Shown: piece after piece, positions 1 to 8,244 of the stretch
Position numbering within the stretch: position 1 is the stretch's first letter
How the letters are laid out: every line of letters begins with the position of its first letter
Assembly (NCBI GenBank): GCA_035622995.1
Contig: DASPUI010000198.1
Span: 1-18,707 of the forward strand
DNA: 18,707 nucleotides
Reading direction: 5' to 3'
Origin: DASPUI01 sp035622995
Lineage (GTDB): Bacteria > Verrucomicrobiota > Verrucomicrobiia > Chthoniobacterales > UBA10450
Notes under the pieces: model-generated
Seen by the model: the letters and a program-made list of their open reading frames with translations, nothing else
The model's database searches: none
Told to the model about the DNA's origin: nothing
Made by a program: the position numbers and the translations under genes

Positions 1-841
1 TGACGATGTCCTTTTGTGCCCAGATAGTTACCGGACAGGAAGCGGCACTCAGCAATAGAAATGGAATCTTCTCCAGCACTAACTGGCCAATGGCAGATCT
101 TGCATTGCGAAGCGCGAAACGTTGCAGGGGCCACCAGTCCAGCAACACCAAAACAAATGGCAGCGTCACCAACATAGGCTTGGACAGCAAGCCCAGAGCA
201 AAAAGCAGCAGAGCCACCCAGTAACTGGGAAAACGAACAAAAGTAGTCTCAGTTCCAGATCCCTTGGCCCGGGTGTAGCAAACGTAGGCCAGGAGCGTCA
301 GCACGAAAAACAGTCCGCTCAACACGTCCTTGCGCTCGGAAATCCAGGCCACCGACTCCACATGCAGCGGATGAACCGCAAATACCGCTGCCACAAACGC
401 GCTGCGCCAAAGCGCTCCAGTCATCTGCCGCAACACCACAAACAACAGGATCGCCGTTATCCCATGCAGCAGCACATTCTCCAGATGATGTCCCCACGGA
501 TGCAGACCATACATCTGGCAGTCGAACATGTGAGTGAGCGTGGTCAGCGGATGCCAGTTATGACTATGAATATGAGTGAACGCCCAGGAGATCGCTTTGA
601 GGCTCAAACCCTGGGTGATCTGCGGATTGTTAAAAACATATTCATCGTCATCGAAGTAGATGAAGTTGAACCCAACGGTCTGGCCATAAATGGCCCATAC
701 CGCCAGTGCCAGAAATATGCAGACTGCGATCGAGATCCAAGGACGGTGAAGCGGAGAAACCGGGCCACTCAAACTGGCGACGGGAGTCGTCCGGGCACGA
801 GAGCCGCTGCCGGAAGGCTTGCGTTTTCTCCGTCGGCTCAT
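1..841 (-). CDS. TMTC-like polytopic membrane glycosyltransferase, N-terminal part, runs off the left edge
   Basis: The minus strand is open from an ATG at 841 to the window edge for 280 codons without a stop, so this is the 5' part of a larger gene. The translation has a basic N-terminus, a first membrane segment near residues 35-56, then YFDDDEYVFNNP (62-73), an acidic first-loop motif like that of GT-C/PMT-type enzymes. NWHPLT (95-100), a WGHHLENVLLH stretch (116-126), FAVHPLHVESVAWISERKD (154-172) and LLSKPMLVTLP (218-228) follow, between further hydrophobic segments. These motifs fit the bacterial relatives of the TMTC family (DUF1736-type, usually followed by C-terminal TPRs), membrane enzymes thought to move sugars from lipid carriers to proteins. 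The substrate cannot be told. The start overlaps the stop of the upstream gene as ATGA, which implies translational coupling. The C-terminal half, including any TPRs, lies outside the window. Confidence 0.85.
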   Translation of the reverse strand, partial: MSRRRKRKPSGSGSRARTTPVASLSGPVSPLHRPWISIAVCIFLALAVWAIYGQTVGFNFIYFDDDEYVFNNPQITQGLSLKAISWAFTHIHSHNWHPLTTLTHMFDCQMYGLHPWGHHLENVLLHGITAILLFVVLRQMTGALWRSAFVAAVFAVHPLHVESVAWISERKDVLSGLFFVLTLLAYVCYTRAKGSGTETTFVRFPSYWVALLLFALGLLSKPMLVTLPFVLVLLDWWPLQRFALRNARSAIGQLVLEKIPFLLLSAASCPVTIWAQKDIV

Positions 842-1101
842 GGAACTTTTGGATCAGAGATCTCGAGCAAAAAATCAATGTCGAGCGGCGCTACTAGAAT
901 GTTATCGCGATCCTGGCCGAGGATGGTACCAGCGAGACTGCCTTCGACGCCTCCCGAGAAGTTAAGCTGTCCGAACTTAGTCGAGGTTCCGCGATACAGC
1001 ACTTCGGTACGTGAATAAATGTCAGCAAGCTGTCTACCTGCGCGCTCTAGCTCGTCTAAAAGCAAATGTGCACCGGTGCTAGTGCAAACATTCACTTTCA
1101 T
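838..1101 (-). CDS. Conserved-looking hypothetical protein (87 aa) coupled to the TMTC-like gene
   Basis: This is a short soluble-looking protein beginning MKVNVCTSTGAHLLLDELER and ending with an acidic stretch, LDIDFLLEISDPKVP. I chose the ATG at 1101 because GGAAGAAG at 1116-1109 is a good ribosome-binding site for it; the frame can be extended only to a TTG at 1122. The stop TGA (840-838) overlaps the ATG of the following glycosyltransferase gene by 4 nt, a usual sign of a real cotranscribed gene. I recognise no family. No membrane segment, signal peptide or metal motif is visible, and the two cysteines are not arranged as a known motif. The tight coupling suggests a role together with the membrane glycosyltransferase, but this is inference only. 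Confidence 0.6.
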   Translation of the reverse strand: MKVNVCTSTGAHLLLDELERAGRQLADIYSRTEVLYRGTSTKFGQLNFSGGVEGSLAGTILGQDRDNILVAPLDIDFLLEISDPKVP

Positions 1102-1195
1102 GCGTTGTCTTCTTCCGTGCAAAGATGCAAATTATTAAACATGATAAGTGGTCCCAGTAGTATGAAAAGAAGCAAGAGCGCCCGAAGAGAAATCT

Positions 1196-1927
1196 GTGCG
1201 CTATCGGTCGTCGCTTAGAACCGGCTCTCCTGCCTTTATGAAGCATTTGACGCAGAGCCGTTCGGATTTGGACGGAATGATCGTAGGAATTGAACTGACT
1301 CTCGTCAGCATCATACAGGGCGTCGCCTTGGCGGTCTTAATCGAAAACGCCCGAGGCATCGCCAGTCTGCGTCAATTGGCACTATGGCCTTACGTAATCG
1401 CCGGGTTGCTCACGATTTTTATTTTTTGGTCGCGGGCCGTCTTACACATCATTACGGTGATTCGTTGGCCACTGGAGTTTGCCCATAATTTTCTCTACAT
1501 CGGCTGCGCGCTGGTCGAAGCGATCTCATTTGCGCAACTTGCGAAGCCGGAAAACTGGTTTGCGTTCGGCGCCGCATTCATCGCCGTTGGCTGGCTGCTC
1601 TTCGTTTACGATTTGCGACTGATCCGCGCGCGCCAAAACGACAGTGGAGGTGAAGCAGCCAATAAATTATTCCAGATCGTACTGCGCGATCAGCGAATTA
1701 ACATTGGGCTGCTCCTGCCGATCGTTTTCCTGTTGAATGTCGGTTGCGCTTCAGCCATCCATTTCCGGCCGGAACTGTTTCTGGTCAATAACGGTCACCT
1801 CTGGCTCCTGGCGGCACAGCTGTTCGGTTTCGCTTGCTACCTGACCTACGTCGTCCGCTTTTACGAAAAGCTTGCGCCGCTCATCGCGAACGCACGCGAA
1901 GAATGGCACCGGGATCACACCGGCTGA
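1196..1927 (+). CDS. Integral membrane protein of unknown function, about six helices
   Basis: The 243-aa protein has hydrophobic segments at about residues 28-50, 64-88, 93-113, 121-143, 168-188 and 200-222, separated by short charged loops, and a charged C-terminal tail, so it is very likely a six-helix inner-membrane protein. The frame opens at a GTG at 1196 with a weak GAAGAG nearby; an in-frame ATG at 1238 (residue 15) is an equally good start and still precedes the first helix. The longest charged loop is residues 141-167. I recognise no family and see no transporter or enzyme motif. It is divergent from the minus-strand pair on its left and is followed after 70 bp by deoC on the same strand, so it might share a transcript with the deoxyribose genes, but the gap also leaves room for a separate promoter. 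Confidence 0.65.
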   Translation: MRYRSSLRTGSPAFMKHLTQSRSDLDGMIVGIELTLVSIIQGVALAVLIENARGIASLRQLALWPYVIAGLLTIFIFWSRAVLHIITVIRWPLEFAHNFLYIGCALVEAISFAQLAKPENWFAFGAAFIAVGWLLFVYDLRLIRARQNDSGGEAANKLFQIVLRDQRINIGLLLPIVFLLNVGCASAIHFRPELFLVNNGHLWLLAAQLFGFACYLTYVVRFYEKLAPLIANAREEWHRDHTG

Positions 1928-1997
1928 TCGACAAGATCTGACAATTTGTTGGTTTCGATCTATCCCGTCGCTCACAATCATCATTTCTTCCACGAAA

Positions 1998-2939
1998 ATG
2001 AAACGTCATCTGGCAACCGCGCTCGCCGAAGCCCAAAAAGCGGTGCAGGCCACCACTCTGCAACCGCGCGTTGTCGATCAAATCATGGCAGAAGAACGAG
2101 CGGCGATGTTCGCTAAACGCAGCATTAAGAGCTCGGCCAAGCTCGGCGGACTCAAGCTGGCAGTCTCAATGATGGATTTAACCACGCTTGAAGGCAAAGA
2201 TACGCCTGGAAGAGTTGCTTTTGTTTGCCGTAAAGCGATGCAGCCGCTCGAGCCGCATTACCAGGTCCCAGCCTGTGCAGCGGTTTGCGTCTATCCGAAT
2301 CTCGTGCCGATCGCGAAGAAATTTGTCGCTAACTCCGGCGTCAAAGTCGCTTCGGTCGCAACTGCGTTTCCGTCCGGTCAAATGCCGTTGCGATCAAAAA
2401 TAAGCGAAGTCCGCGCTGCTGTTCACGGCGGGGCGGATGAGGTCGATATGGTGATCAATCGTGGTGCCTTCCTCTGCGGAGATTTCCGAAGGGTGTTTGA
2501 TGAGATCGCGACGACGAAAGAAGCATGTGGCAAAGCGCATCTGAAAGTGATCTTGGAGACTGGCGAGTTGCAAACCTATGACAACGTTCGTCTGGCCAGC
2601 GAAATCGCGATGCGGGCGGGCGCCGATTTTATCAAAACGTCTACCGGAAAAATCTCACCGGCCGCGACCATGCCGGTCACGCTCGTTATGCTGGAAGCAA
2701 TCCGCGATTATTTTTATGCAACCGGAGTCCGCATCGGAATGAAACCGGCTGGAGGCATTCGCACAGCCAAACAGGCGCTTGCCTACCTCGTGATGGTAAA
2801 AGAAACGCTTGGCGACGATTGGTTGACGCCTGATTTGTTCCGATTCGGCGCGAGTACACTCGTCAACGACTTGTTGATGCAAATTGTGAAAACCGTAGAT
2901 GGGAACTACCAGGGCATCGACTACTTTTCACTGCCATGA
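1998..2939 (+). CDS. deoC: Deoxyribose-phosphate aldolase
   Basis: The 313-aa protein is a class I aldolase of the DeoC family. It splits 2-deoxy-D-ribose 5-phosphate into glyceraldehyde 3-phosphate and acetaldehyde in cytosolic deoxynucleoside breakdown. The catalytic set is visible: Asp150 in ADEVDMVINRG, the Schiff-base Lys213 in GADFIKTSTGK, and Lys249 in IGMKPAGGIRT, corresponding to E. coli D102, K167 and K201. The protein is longer than E. coli DeoC (259 aa), mostly through an N-terminal extension of about 50 residues, as in the longer DeoC forms. The frame is open upstream to 1872, inside the previous gene, but ATG 1998 gives the homologous-looking MKRHLATALAEAQ start. Its TGA overlaps the ATG of the aldehyde dehydrogenase gene by 4 nt, so the aldolase and an acetaldehyde-oxidising enzyme are probably translated together. 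Confidence 0.95.
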   Translation: MKRHLATALAEAQKAVQATTLQPRVVDQIMAEERAAMFAKRSIKSSAKLGGLKLAVSMMDLTTLEGKDTPGRVAFVCRKAMQPLEPHYQVPACAAVCVYPNLVPIAKKFVANSGVKVASVATAFPSGQMPLRSKISEVRAAVHGGADEVDMVINRGAFLCGDFRRVFDEIATTKEACGKAHLKVILETGELQTYDNVRLASEIAMRAGADFIKTSTGKISPAATMPVTLVMLEAIRDYFYATGVRIGMKPAGGIRTAKQALAYLVMVKETLGDDWLTPDLFRFGASTLVNDLLMQIVKTVDGNYQGIDYFSLP

Positions 2940-4510
2940 AGTCGCGAAGCACCGTAAAGAGGAAGGTCAACTCGCGCAAGAAAGCGACCGCGCGCGCGAT
3001 TCTTGTCCGCGAGGCAAAAATGATCGATGACCGCGTCCCGCTCTCGCCCGGCGCGCGAAGACTTGACTTCGGCGATCGCTGGGAGTACGCGCCGGCGCCT
3101 GAAGCCAGCGATTATGTCAAGGTGAAATCGCGCTATGAACTCTTTATCAATGGCCGGTTCGTTAGGCCGCGTTCCAGCAAGTATTTCGAGTCCATCAATC
3201 CGGCAACGGAAGAGAAAATTGCCGAAATCGCCGAAGCCAATGCGCGCGATGTCGATCTTGCAGTAAGATCCGCCCGGCGCGCTTACGAAAAGATCTGGAG
3301 CAAAAGATCCGGACGCGAACGTGGCAAATATCTCTACCGCATCGCCCGCCTGATCCAGGAGAAATCGCGTGAGCTGGCTGTCTTGGAAACAATGGACGGC
3401 GGCAAAACGATCAAGGAATCGCGCGATATCGATCTTCCCCTCGTCGCGGCGCACTTTTTTTATTATGCCGGTTGGGCTGACAAACTGGAATATGCATTTG
3501 CTGGTCGGAAACCGAATTCGTTAGGCGTCGCCGGCCAGATCATTCCCTGGAATTTTCCATTGCTGATGGCGGCGTGGAAACTTGCCCCAGCACTCGCTTG
3601 CGGGAATACCTGCGTTCTCAAACCGGCTGAAACCACCTCGATCACCGCAATGCAACTGGCCGAAATTTTCCAGCAAGCCGAATTGCCCGAAGGCGTCGTC
3701 AACATCGTGACCGGCGCGGGCGAAACAGGTCGAGCGATTGTCGATCATCCGAAGATCGACAAGATCGCCTTTACCGGTTCGACCGAAGTCGGTAAGCAAA
3801 TTCTGAAGACGGTCGCAGGCACGAAAAAGAAATTAACTCTTGAGCTCGGCGGCAAGGCCGCCAATATCATTTTTGAAGATGCGCCGATCGATCAAGCGGT
3901 CGAAGGGATCATCTCCGGCATTTATGTCAACCAGGGTCACGTCTGCTGCGCTGGTTCACGCCTGTTTGTCCAGGAAGGAGTTTTTGCGCCGGTGATTCAG
4001 AAATTACGAGATCGCATTGCGACCCTGCGTGTTGGCAACCCACTCGATAAAAATACCGATATCGGGGCGATTAACTCGCGGATGCAACTCGACAAAATCT
4101 GCGAACTGGTCGATAGCGGATTGAAGCAGGGCGCAAAATTAGTTCAATCGCCCGCGCGCCTGCCAGCGAGAGGTTTTTGGTATCCGCCGAGTTTTTTCAC
4201 CGGCGTAACCGGTTCGCACCGGATCGCGCAGGAAGAAATCTTCGGGCCGGTGCTGAGCGTGATGACATTTCGCACGCCGGAGGAAGCGATCGAGCGCGCG
4301 AATAATACGCCTTACGGTTTAAGCGCCGGTGTTTGGACCGACAAAGGCAGCAAAATTTTCAAGATGGTAAGCAAACTCCGGGCCGGCGTGGTTTGGGCGA
4401 ACACCTACAACAAATTCGATCCGACCAGCCCATTCGGCGGCTACAAAGAAAGCGGCTTCGGCCGCGAAGGCGGTCTGCACGGCTTGCTGCCGTATCTGAC
4501 GCTCACCTAA
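2936..4510 (+). CDS. NAD(P)-dependent aldehyde dehydrogenase, probable acetaldehyde oxidation partner of DeoC
   Basis: The 524-aa protein belongs to the ALDH superfamily. IIPWNFPLLMAAWKLAPALACGN (202-224) contains the oxyanion-hole Asn206. FTGSTEVGKQI (279-289) is the cofactor-binding turn, ELGGKAANIIF (303-313) carries the general-base Glu303, and NQGHVCCAGSR (332-342) carries the nucleophile Cys337 by alignment with ALDH2 Cys302. EEIFGPVLSV (433-442) and the C-terminal PFGGYKESGFGRE (499-511) are also typical. A lysine/arginine-rich N-terminal extension of about 60 residues precedes the usual ALDH start and has no clear signal. The start codon overlaps the deoC stop (ATGA). Because DeoC releases acetaldehyde, its oxidation is the likely job; specificity is inferred from context. 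The stop overlaps that of the convergent TPR gene by 3 nt. Confidence 0.93.
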   Translation: MKSRSTVKRKVNSRKKATARAILVREAKMIDDRVPLSPGARRLDFGDRWEYAPAPEASDYVKVKSRYELFINGRFVRPRSSKYFESINPATEEKIAEIAEANARDVDLAVRSARRAYEKIWSKRSGRERGKYLYRIARLIQEKSRELAVLETMDGGKTIKESRDIDLPLVAAHFFYYAGWADKLEYAFAGRKPNSLGVAGQIIPWNFPLLMAAWKLAPALACGNTCVLKPAETTSITAMQLAEIFQQAELPEGVVNIVTGAGETGRAIVDHPKIDKIAFTGSTEVGKQILKTVAGTKKKLTLELGGKAANIIFEDAPIDQAVEGIISGIYVNQGHVCCAGSRLFVQEGVFAPVIQKLRDRIATLRVGNPLDKNTDIGAINSRMQLDKICELVDSGLKQGAKLVQSPARLPARGFWYPPSFFTGVTGSHRIAQEEIFGPVLSVMTFRTPEEAIERANNTPYGLSAGVWTDKGSKIFKMVSKLRAGVVWANTYNKFDPTSPFGGYKESGFGREGGLHGLLPYLTLT

Positions 4511-5004
4511 ATCAGCTTCTGGACCGATTTGAGGTCGGGATCTTTTTTCGCCAGCTCTCGGAAAGTCGAATCCATTTTGAAACTGGTGAGCAAATGGCGT
4601 CGCGCGTCGCGAATGTTTCCGAGCAACGCATCATAACAACCCATGTTGTAGTAATAGATCGGCTCGTTCAGGAGCGCGCTCGGGCCGCGAAGAAGAATTT
4701 TTTTCGCTTCGGCTGTTCGGCCGAGTTCGTGCAGGCAGAAGCCGGCATGCAAAAAACCGGCGGCGCATTGCGGAGCCACACGACAAAGTTTCCGGCTAAC
4801 TACCAGCGCACGGCACCAGCTTTTGCGCTGCATCAAATGATGCAGCCGTAATTGCAGAACTTCCGGCCGATTTTGAAGCGCGCGCTCGATCGCGTTTAGT
4901 TCGCCAATTGATTGCCGCGTCATGCCAAGTTCGGCATAACCGCAGGCGGCCCGAAAGTGCCACTCAAAGCTCACGCATTGTGCTTTAAGCAGGGAGCCTG
5001 CCAA
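4507..5004 (-). CDS. Small TPR-repeat protein downstream of pepF
   Basis: This 165-aa helical protein looks like three to four tetratricopeptide-type repeats, at about residues 14-47, 48-81, 82-114 and 115-148. Repeat-like features include HFRAACGYAELGMTRQSIGEL, FLHAGFCLHELGRTAEAKKIL and YYYNMGCYDALLGNIRDARRHL. It ends DPDLKSVQKLI, a common way for short TPR proteins to finish. The reading frame starts with TTG at 5004, with GGAG about 12 nt upstream; a GTG at codon 11 (4974) is an alternative, and no in-frame ATG lies upstream. It begins 25 bp after the oligoendopeptidase stop and is probably the last gene of that operon. It is rich in cysteine for a cytosolic TPR protein (seven residues) without a clear metal motif. 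TPRs mediate protein contacts; the partner is unknown. Confidence 0.75.
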   Translation of the reverse strand: MAGSLLKAQCVSFEWHFRAACGYAELGMTRQSIGELNAIERALQNRPEVLQLRLHHLMQRKSWCRALVVSRKLCRVAPQCAAGFLHAGFCLHELGRTAEAKKILLRGPSALLNEPIYYYNMGCYDALLGNIRDARRHLLTSFKMDSTFRELAKKDPDLKSVQKLI

Positions 5005-5029
5005 GCGGCGCGCCGTCTCCGATAAATTG

Positions 5030-6841
5030 TTACCGCAACAACGCTTCCAACTCGCCTAATCGGCGTTCGAACAAGCGCAATGTGCTTTCCACCGGGGCCG
5101 AACTTGCCATGTCTACGCCCGCTTCCTTCAATGTCTCAAGAGGAAACTTTGATCCACCCGATTTCAAGAAGCCGAGATATTTTTCGACCGCGTTGGGTTC
5201 GTTCGCCAAAACCTTCTCAGAGAGTGCAACCGCTGCCGAAATTCCAGTCGCGTATTTGTAAACGTAAAAGGCGCTGTAAAAATGCGGAATGCGGAGGCAC
5301 TCCAGGTCGAGTTGCGGATCGATCACAAAATTTTCCGCAAAATAGACGTTGAGCAGCTTGCGATATTCCGACTTGAAAATCTCGAGTGTCAGAGCGCCGC
5401 CATTCTCCTCGACTGCGTGAATAATCTTTTCGAACTCGGCAAACATCGTCTGTCGGAACAACGTGCCGCGAATGTCATCGATCTGCCGATTAATGACATA
5501 GGCACGCATTTTTGGATCAGTGGTTTGTTCGAGCAGAAAATGCGTAAGCAGCTCTTCGTTGAAAGTAGACGCAACCTCCGCCAGAAAAATCGGATAATCG
5601 TGATCTTGAAAGCTCTGAGATTCTTGAGCGAACCAGGTATGCATCGAATGGCCGGCCTCGTGCGCCAGGGTGTAAACATCGGCAAACACGTCCGCTTTGT
5701 AGTTCATCAGGATGAAAGGCGGTGCGCCGTAACTTCCGGATGAAAACGCGCCGCTGCGTTTGCCTTTTGTTTCGTAGCGGTCACACCAGCGGGCGCGCAA
5801 ACCACCGGCCAAAACATCGACGTATTCCCTTCCGAGCGGTTGCAGCGCCGCGACGACCTTGTCGATCGCCTCTTCGAAGGAGATATGCGTTCCAATTTCT
5901 GCAACCATTGGCACGTAGGTGTCGTAATGGTGCAGTTCGCTCAAACCTAGAACGCGGCGGCGTAATTCGAAGTAGCGAAACAACGGCTTCAAGTTCGCGC
6001 GGACCGCCGCGATCAAGCCGTCGTAAACTGACATCGGCACGTCATCTCCAAATAGCGCGGCCTCGAGCGCGGATGGATAGTTTCTCGCGCGAGCACGAAA
6101 CACATCGGCCTTCACCGAGTACGCCAATGACGACGCCAGCGTGTACTGATGATCTTGAAACTCGTTGTAAAACTGATGAAATGCGCGCTTGCGCAGATCG
6201 GCATCGCGTTTCACCAGAAACGAACCGAACGAACTTTGGGTAAGAGGTTTTTCGCGGCCATCGGCACCGGCCAACACGCCGAATTTCATGTCCACATCGG
6301 TCAGCTGCGAAAAAGTCTCGTCGTAGCCGCTGAGCGCAACGGCGCCGAGTGCAAGTAAACGTTCCTCCGGTTCGGAAAGGACATGCGGCTTCAATCGGCG
6401 AATTTTGCGGAGCTTGATCCGCCAAGCAGCCAGGGTGGGATCCTCAATGAACGTCGCAAATGTCGGATCGTCGATTGCCTGGATCTCCGGCACGACAAAG
6501 GCAGACACCTCGCCGATCCTTGTCATCAAATTCTGTAGCTGACCAATTCGCGCCAGGTATTCGGTATTCGCGCCGTCCTCAGCCAGTTGAAGCGAAGCGA
6601 AGTGATAAAGCCGTTCCAGTTTGAGATCGATCGATTTCTCGAATTCCAAACAATCCGCCAAATCTTTGGCTGACTGCCCGAGTTTGCTTTTCCACTCTTT
6701 TACCCGCGGATAAGTCTGCTCGATCCGGGCAAAGCCCTCATGCCACTTGCCAAGGTCGACAAATAGTTGAGTCAAATCCCATTTGTCCGAATCGGGAATC
6801 TCCGCACGCGTCGGAGTTCTTGAACGATCATGCGCGCTCAT
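5030..6841 (-). CDS. pepF: Oligoendopeptidase F, M3 family zinc peptidase
   Basis: The 603-aa protein is a full-length M3B oligopeptidase, the usual size for PepF. The zinc site is intact: HEAGH at 394-398 (ligands His394 and His398, catalytic Glu395) inside TLAHEAGHSMHTW, with the third ligand Glu422 in FLAEVASTFNEELL. The C-terminal IPHFYSAFYVYKYATGISAA (518-537) matches the substrate-closing region of the family. It cleaves short peptides in the cytosol, in peptide recycling or signal-peptide clearance. No signal peptide is seen. The ATG at 6841 overlaps the stop of the upstream ThuA-like gene (ATGA), so the two are probably translationally coupled; a TPR gene follows 25 bp downstream. Confidence 0.95.
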   Translation of the reverse strand: MSAHDRSRTPTRAEIPDSDKWDLTQLFVDLGKWHEGFARIEQTYPRVKEWKSKLGQSAKDLADCLEFEKSIDLKLERLYHFASLQLAEDGANTEYLARIGQLQNLMTRIGEVSAFVVPEIQAIDDPTFATFIEDPTLAAWRIKLRKIRRLKPHVLSEPEERLLALGAVALSGYDETFSQLTDVDMKFGVLAGADGREKPLTQSSFGSFLVKRDADLRKRAFHQFYNEFQDHQYTLASSLAYSVKADVFRARARNYPSALEAALFGDDVPMSVYDGLIAAVRANLKPLFRYFELRRRVLGLSELHHYDTYVPMVAEIGTHISFEEAIDKVVAALQPLGREYVDVLAGGLRARWCDRYETKGKRSGAFSSGSYGAPPFILMNYKADVFADVYTLAHEAGHSMHTWFAQESQSFQDHDYPIFLAEVASTFNEELLTHFLLEQTTDPKMRAYVINRQIDDIRGTLFRQTMFAEFEKIIHAVEENGGALTLEIFKSEYRKLLNVYFAENFVIDPQLDLECLRIPHFYSAFYVYKYATGISAAVALSEKVLANEPNAVEKYLGFLKSGGSKFPLETLKEAGVDMASSAPVESTLRLFERRLGELEALLR

Positions 6842-7623
6842 CTAAATCCCTGTTCGCCTTCTTCATGCAAGCGCGGTCCTTTGTGCTTGAGCGGCTCGCG
6901 CGCTTCGGAGATTGGAATTTGCGGGCAACGGTCGATCCAACGCTCGGAATCGGGCGCGGCCCAACGGACGGCGTTTCGCAACACCCGCTGCACGCTCGGA
7001 TTAAAGTAAATTGGATACATTTCGTGCCCCGGGGCGAAATAGAAAATTTTTCCGTTGCCACGTTTCCAGGTGCACCCGGAGCGAAATACGTCACCGCCTT
7101 CGTACCAGGAAATGAAAACAATTTCGTCCGGCGTAGGAATGGCAAACGGTTCGCCGTACATTTCCGTGTTTTCGATTTCGAAGCAGCGATCGATGCCGGT
7201 GGCAATCGGATGCGCCGGGTTACAAGCCCAAACGCGCTCCCGTTCGCCCGCTTCACGCCAGGTAAGCGAACAACTTGTGCCCATCAATCGCTTGAAGATT
7301 TTCGAATAATGCGACGAGTGCAAAGCAACAAAACCCATCCCCTGCCAGATTCGCGCGAGAACGCGCTCGACGATTTCATCCTTCACCTCTCCGTGCGCGG
7401 CATGCCCCCACCAAATCAGGACATCGGTCTCGTCCAGCACGGCTTTCGTTAGGCCGTGATCGGGATCGTGTAGTGTCGCTGCATGCACCTCGAGCTGTTT
7501 GTCGAGCACAAGCGCGTCCGCAACGCAGCCATGAATCCCTTTTGGGTAAATCCTGGCGACAACCGGGTTCTTGCGCTCATGCACATTTTCGTTCCAAACC
7601 AGAGCGCGGAGCGACGCAGCCAT
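6838..7623 (-). CDS. ThuA-like domain protein (trehalose utilisation family)
   Basis: The 261-aa protein has the class I glutamine-amidotransferase-like fold signatures of the ThuA family: an N-terminal strand RALVWNENVHE, then DVLIWWGHAAHGEV (67-80), GMGFVALHSSHYSKIF (95-110), and a C-terminal block with YFAPGHEMYPIYFN (195-208) and VQRVLRNAVRWA (211-222). ThuA members are linked to sugar metabolism, including trehalose and 3-keto-sugar breakdown, but the reaction of most is unproven, so I give no substrate. ATG 7623 follows the stop of the uracil-DNA glycosylase-like gene by 3 bp, and the stop overlaps the pepF start. The length is normal for single-domain members. There is no signal peptide, in contrast to many secreted ThuA proteins of environmental bacteria. 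Confidence 0.88.
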   Translation of the reverse strand: MAASLRALVWNENVHERKNPVVARIYPKGIHGCVADALVLDKQLEVHAATLHDPDHGLTKAVLDETDVLIWWGHAAHGEVKDEIVERVLARIWQGMGFVALHSSHYSKIFKRLMGTSCSLTWREAGERERVWACNPAHPIATGIDRCFEIENTEMYGEPFAIPTPDEIVFISWYEGGDVFRSGCTWKRGNGKIFYFAPGHEMYPIYFNPSVQRVLRNAVRWAAPDSERWIDRCPQIPISEAREPLKHKGPRLHEEGEQGFR

Positions 7624-7626
7624 GCG

Positions 7627-8244
7627 TTATCGTAGCGCGCGAATGGCCGGATGCCGCGAAATTTTGCGCAGGGCTTTCGCGAGCAGCTCTTTTCCAGGCG
7701 GAATCTTGTGCCATGGCGATGCACCGGATGGATGCGGCAAAGGAATCAAATCGAAACTGCGCTTCGCCCGCCGCACGCGATATTTCTGGCCAATAACCTC
7801 GTCTAACTTTGTGGATTCGATGAATTGGGCAATCGCTAATCGGCCAACTGGAATAATCAACCGCGGCCGCAGAATTTCGATTTCATGATCCATCCAGGAG
7901 GCGCAGTTGCGAATTTCGTCCGGCGCAGGGACGCGGTCCGTTCCGCTCGGAGATTTGCCCGGGAAACATCGGCAAACTGCCGCAAAATAGATCGTCGAAC
8001 GGACTGCAATTTCATCCATCCCGCAAAATTGTTCGAACCACCGAAAAAGCGTTTGGCCGGCGGTATGTGCGAATGGGCGGCCCAAAATCGGTTCGCGCAG
8101 TCCGGGTGCTTGACCGACAAACATCACTTCGCTTGGCACCGCGCCGCCGGAGACGGGCGTTGACTGCATCCGGGGACAACGCCTGCACTTGAGCAGTTGT
8201 TTGATGTGTTGTTTCAGACGGAGCTGTTTGGCCGGGCCTGTCAT
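7627..8244 (-). CDS. Uracil-DNA glycosylase superfamily protein with Fe-S cluster cysteines
   Basis: The 205-aa protein fits the Fe-S uracil-DNA glycosylases (family 4/5-like), which remove uracil from DNA in base-excision repair. Motif 1 is VGQAPGLREPILGRPF (43-58), and the C-terminal motif is IPLPHPSGASPW (167-178). Four cysteines are placed as for a [4Fe-4S] cluster: Cys20 and Cys23 in CRRC, then Cys93 in CRCFPGKSP and Cys114 in IRNCASWM; Cys91 is extra. Motif 1 reads GQAPG rather than the GEAPG of typical family 4, so the family assignment is open. I start at ATG 8244, which overlaps the stop of the DUF2905 gene by one base (TGATG). The frame is open to 8370, but that extension lies inside the other gene and carries no family motif. 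Confidence 0.87.
   Translation of the reverse strand: MTGPAKQLRLKQHIKQLLKCRRCPRMQSTPVSGGAVPSEVMFVGQAPGLREPILGRPFAHTAGQTLFRWFEQFCGMDEIAVRSTIYFAAVCRCFPGKSPSGTDRVPAPDEIRNCASWMDHEIEILRPRLIIPVGRLAIAQFIESTKLDEVIGQKYRVRRAKRSFDLIPLPHPSGASPWHKIPPGKELLAKALRKISRHPAIRALR

Noticed and set aside
122..1018. Long plus-strand open frame (298 codons) across the left end
   Set aside because: Its product is low-complexity and rich in Gln, His and Arg, while the minus strand over the same bases encodes clear TMTC-like motifs and a coupled upstream gene. It is an antisense shadow.
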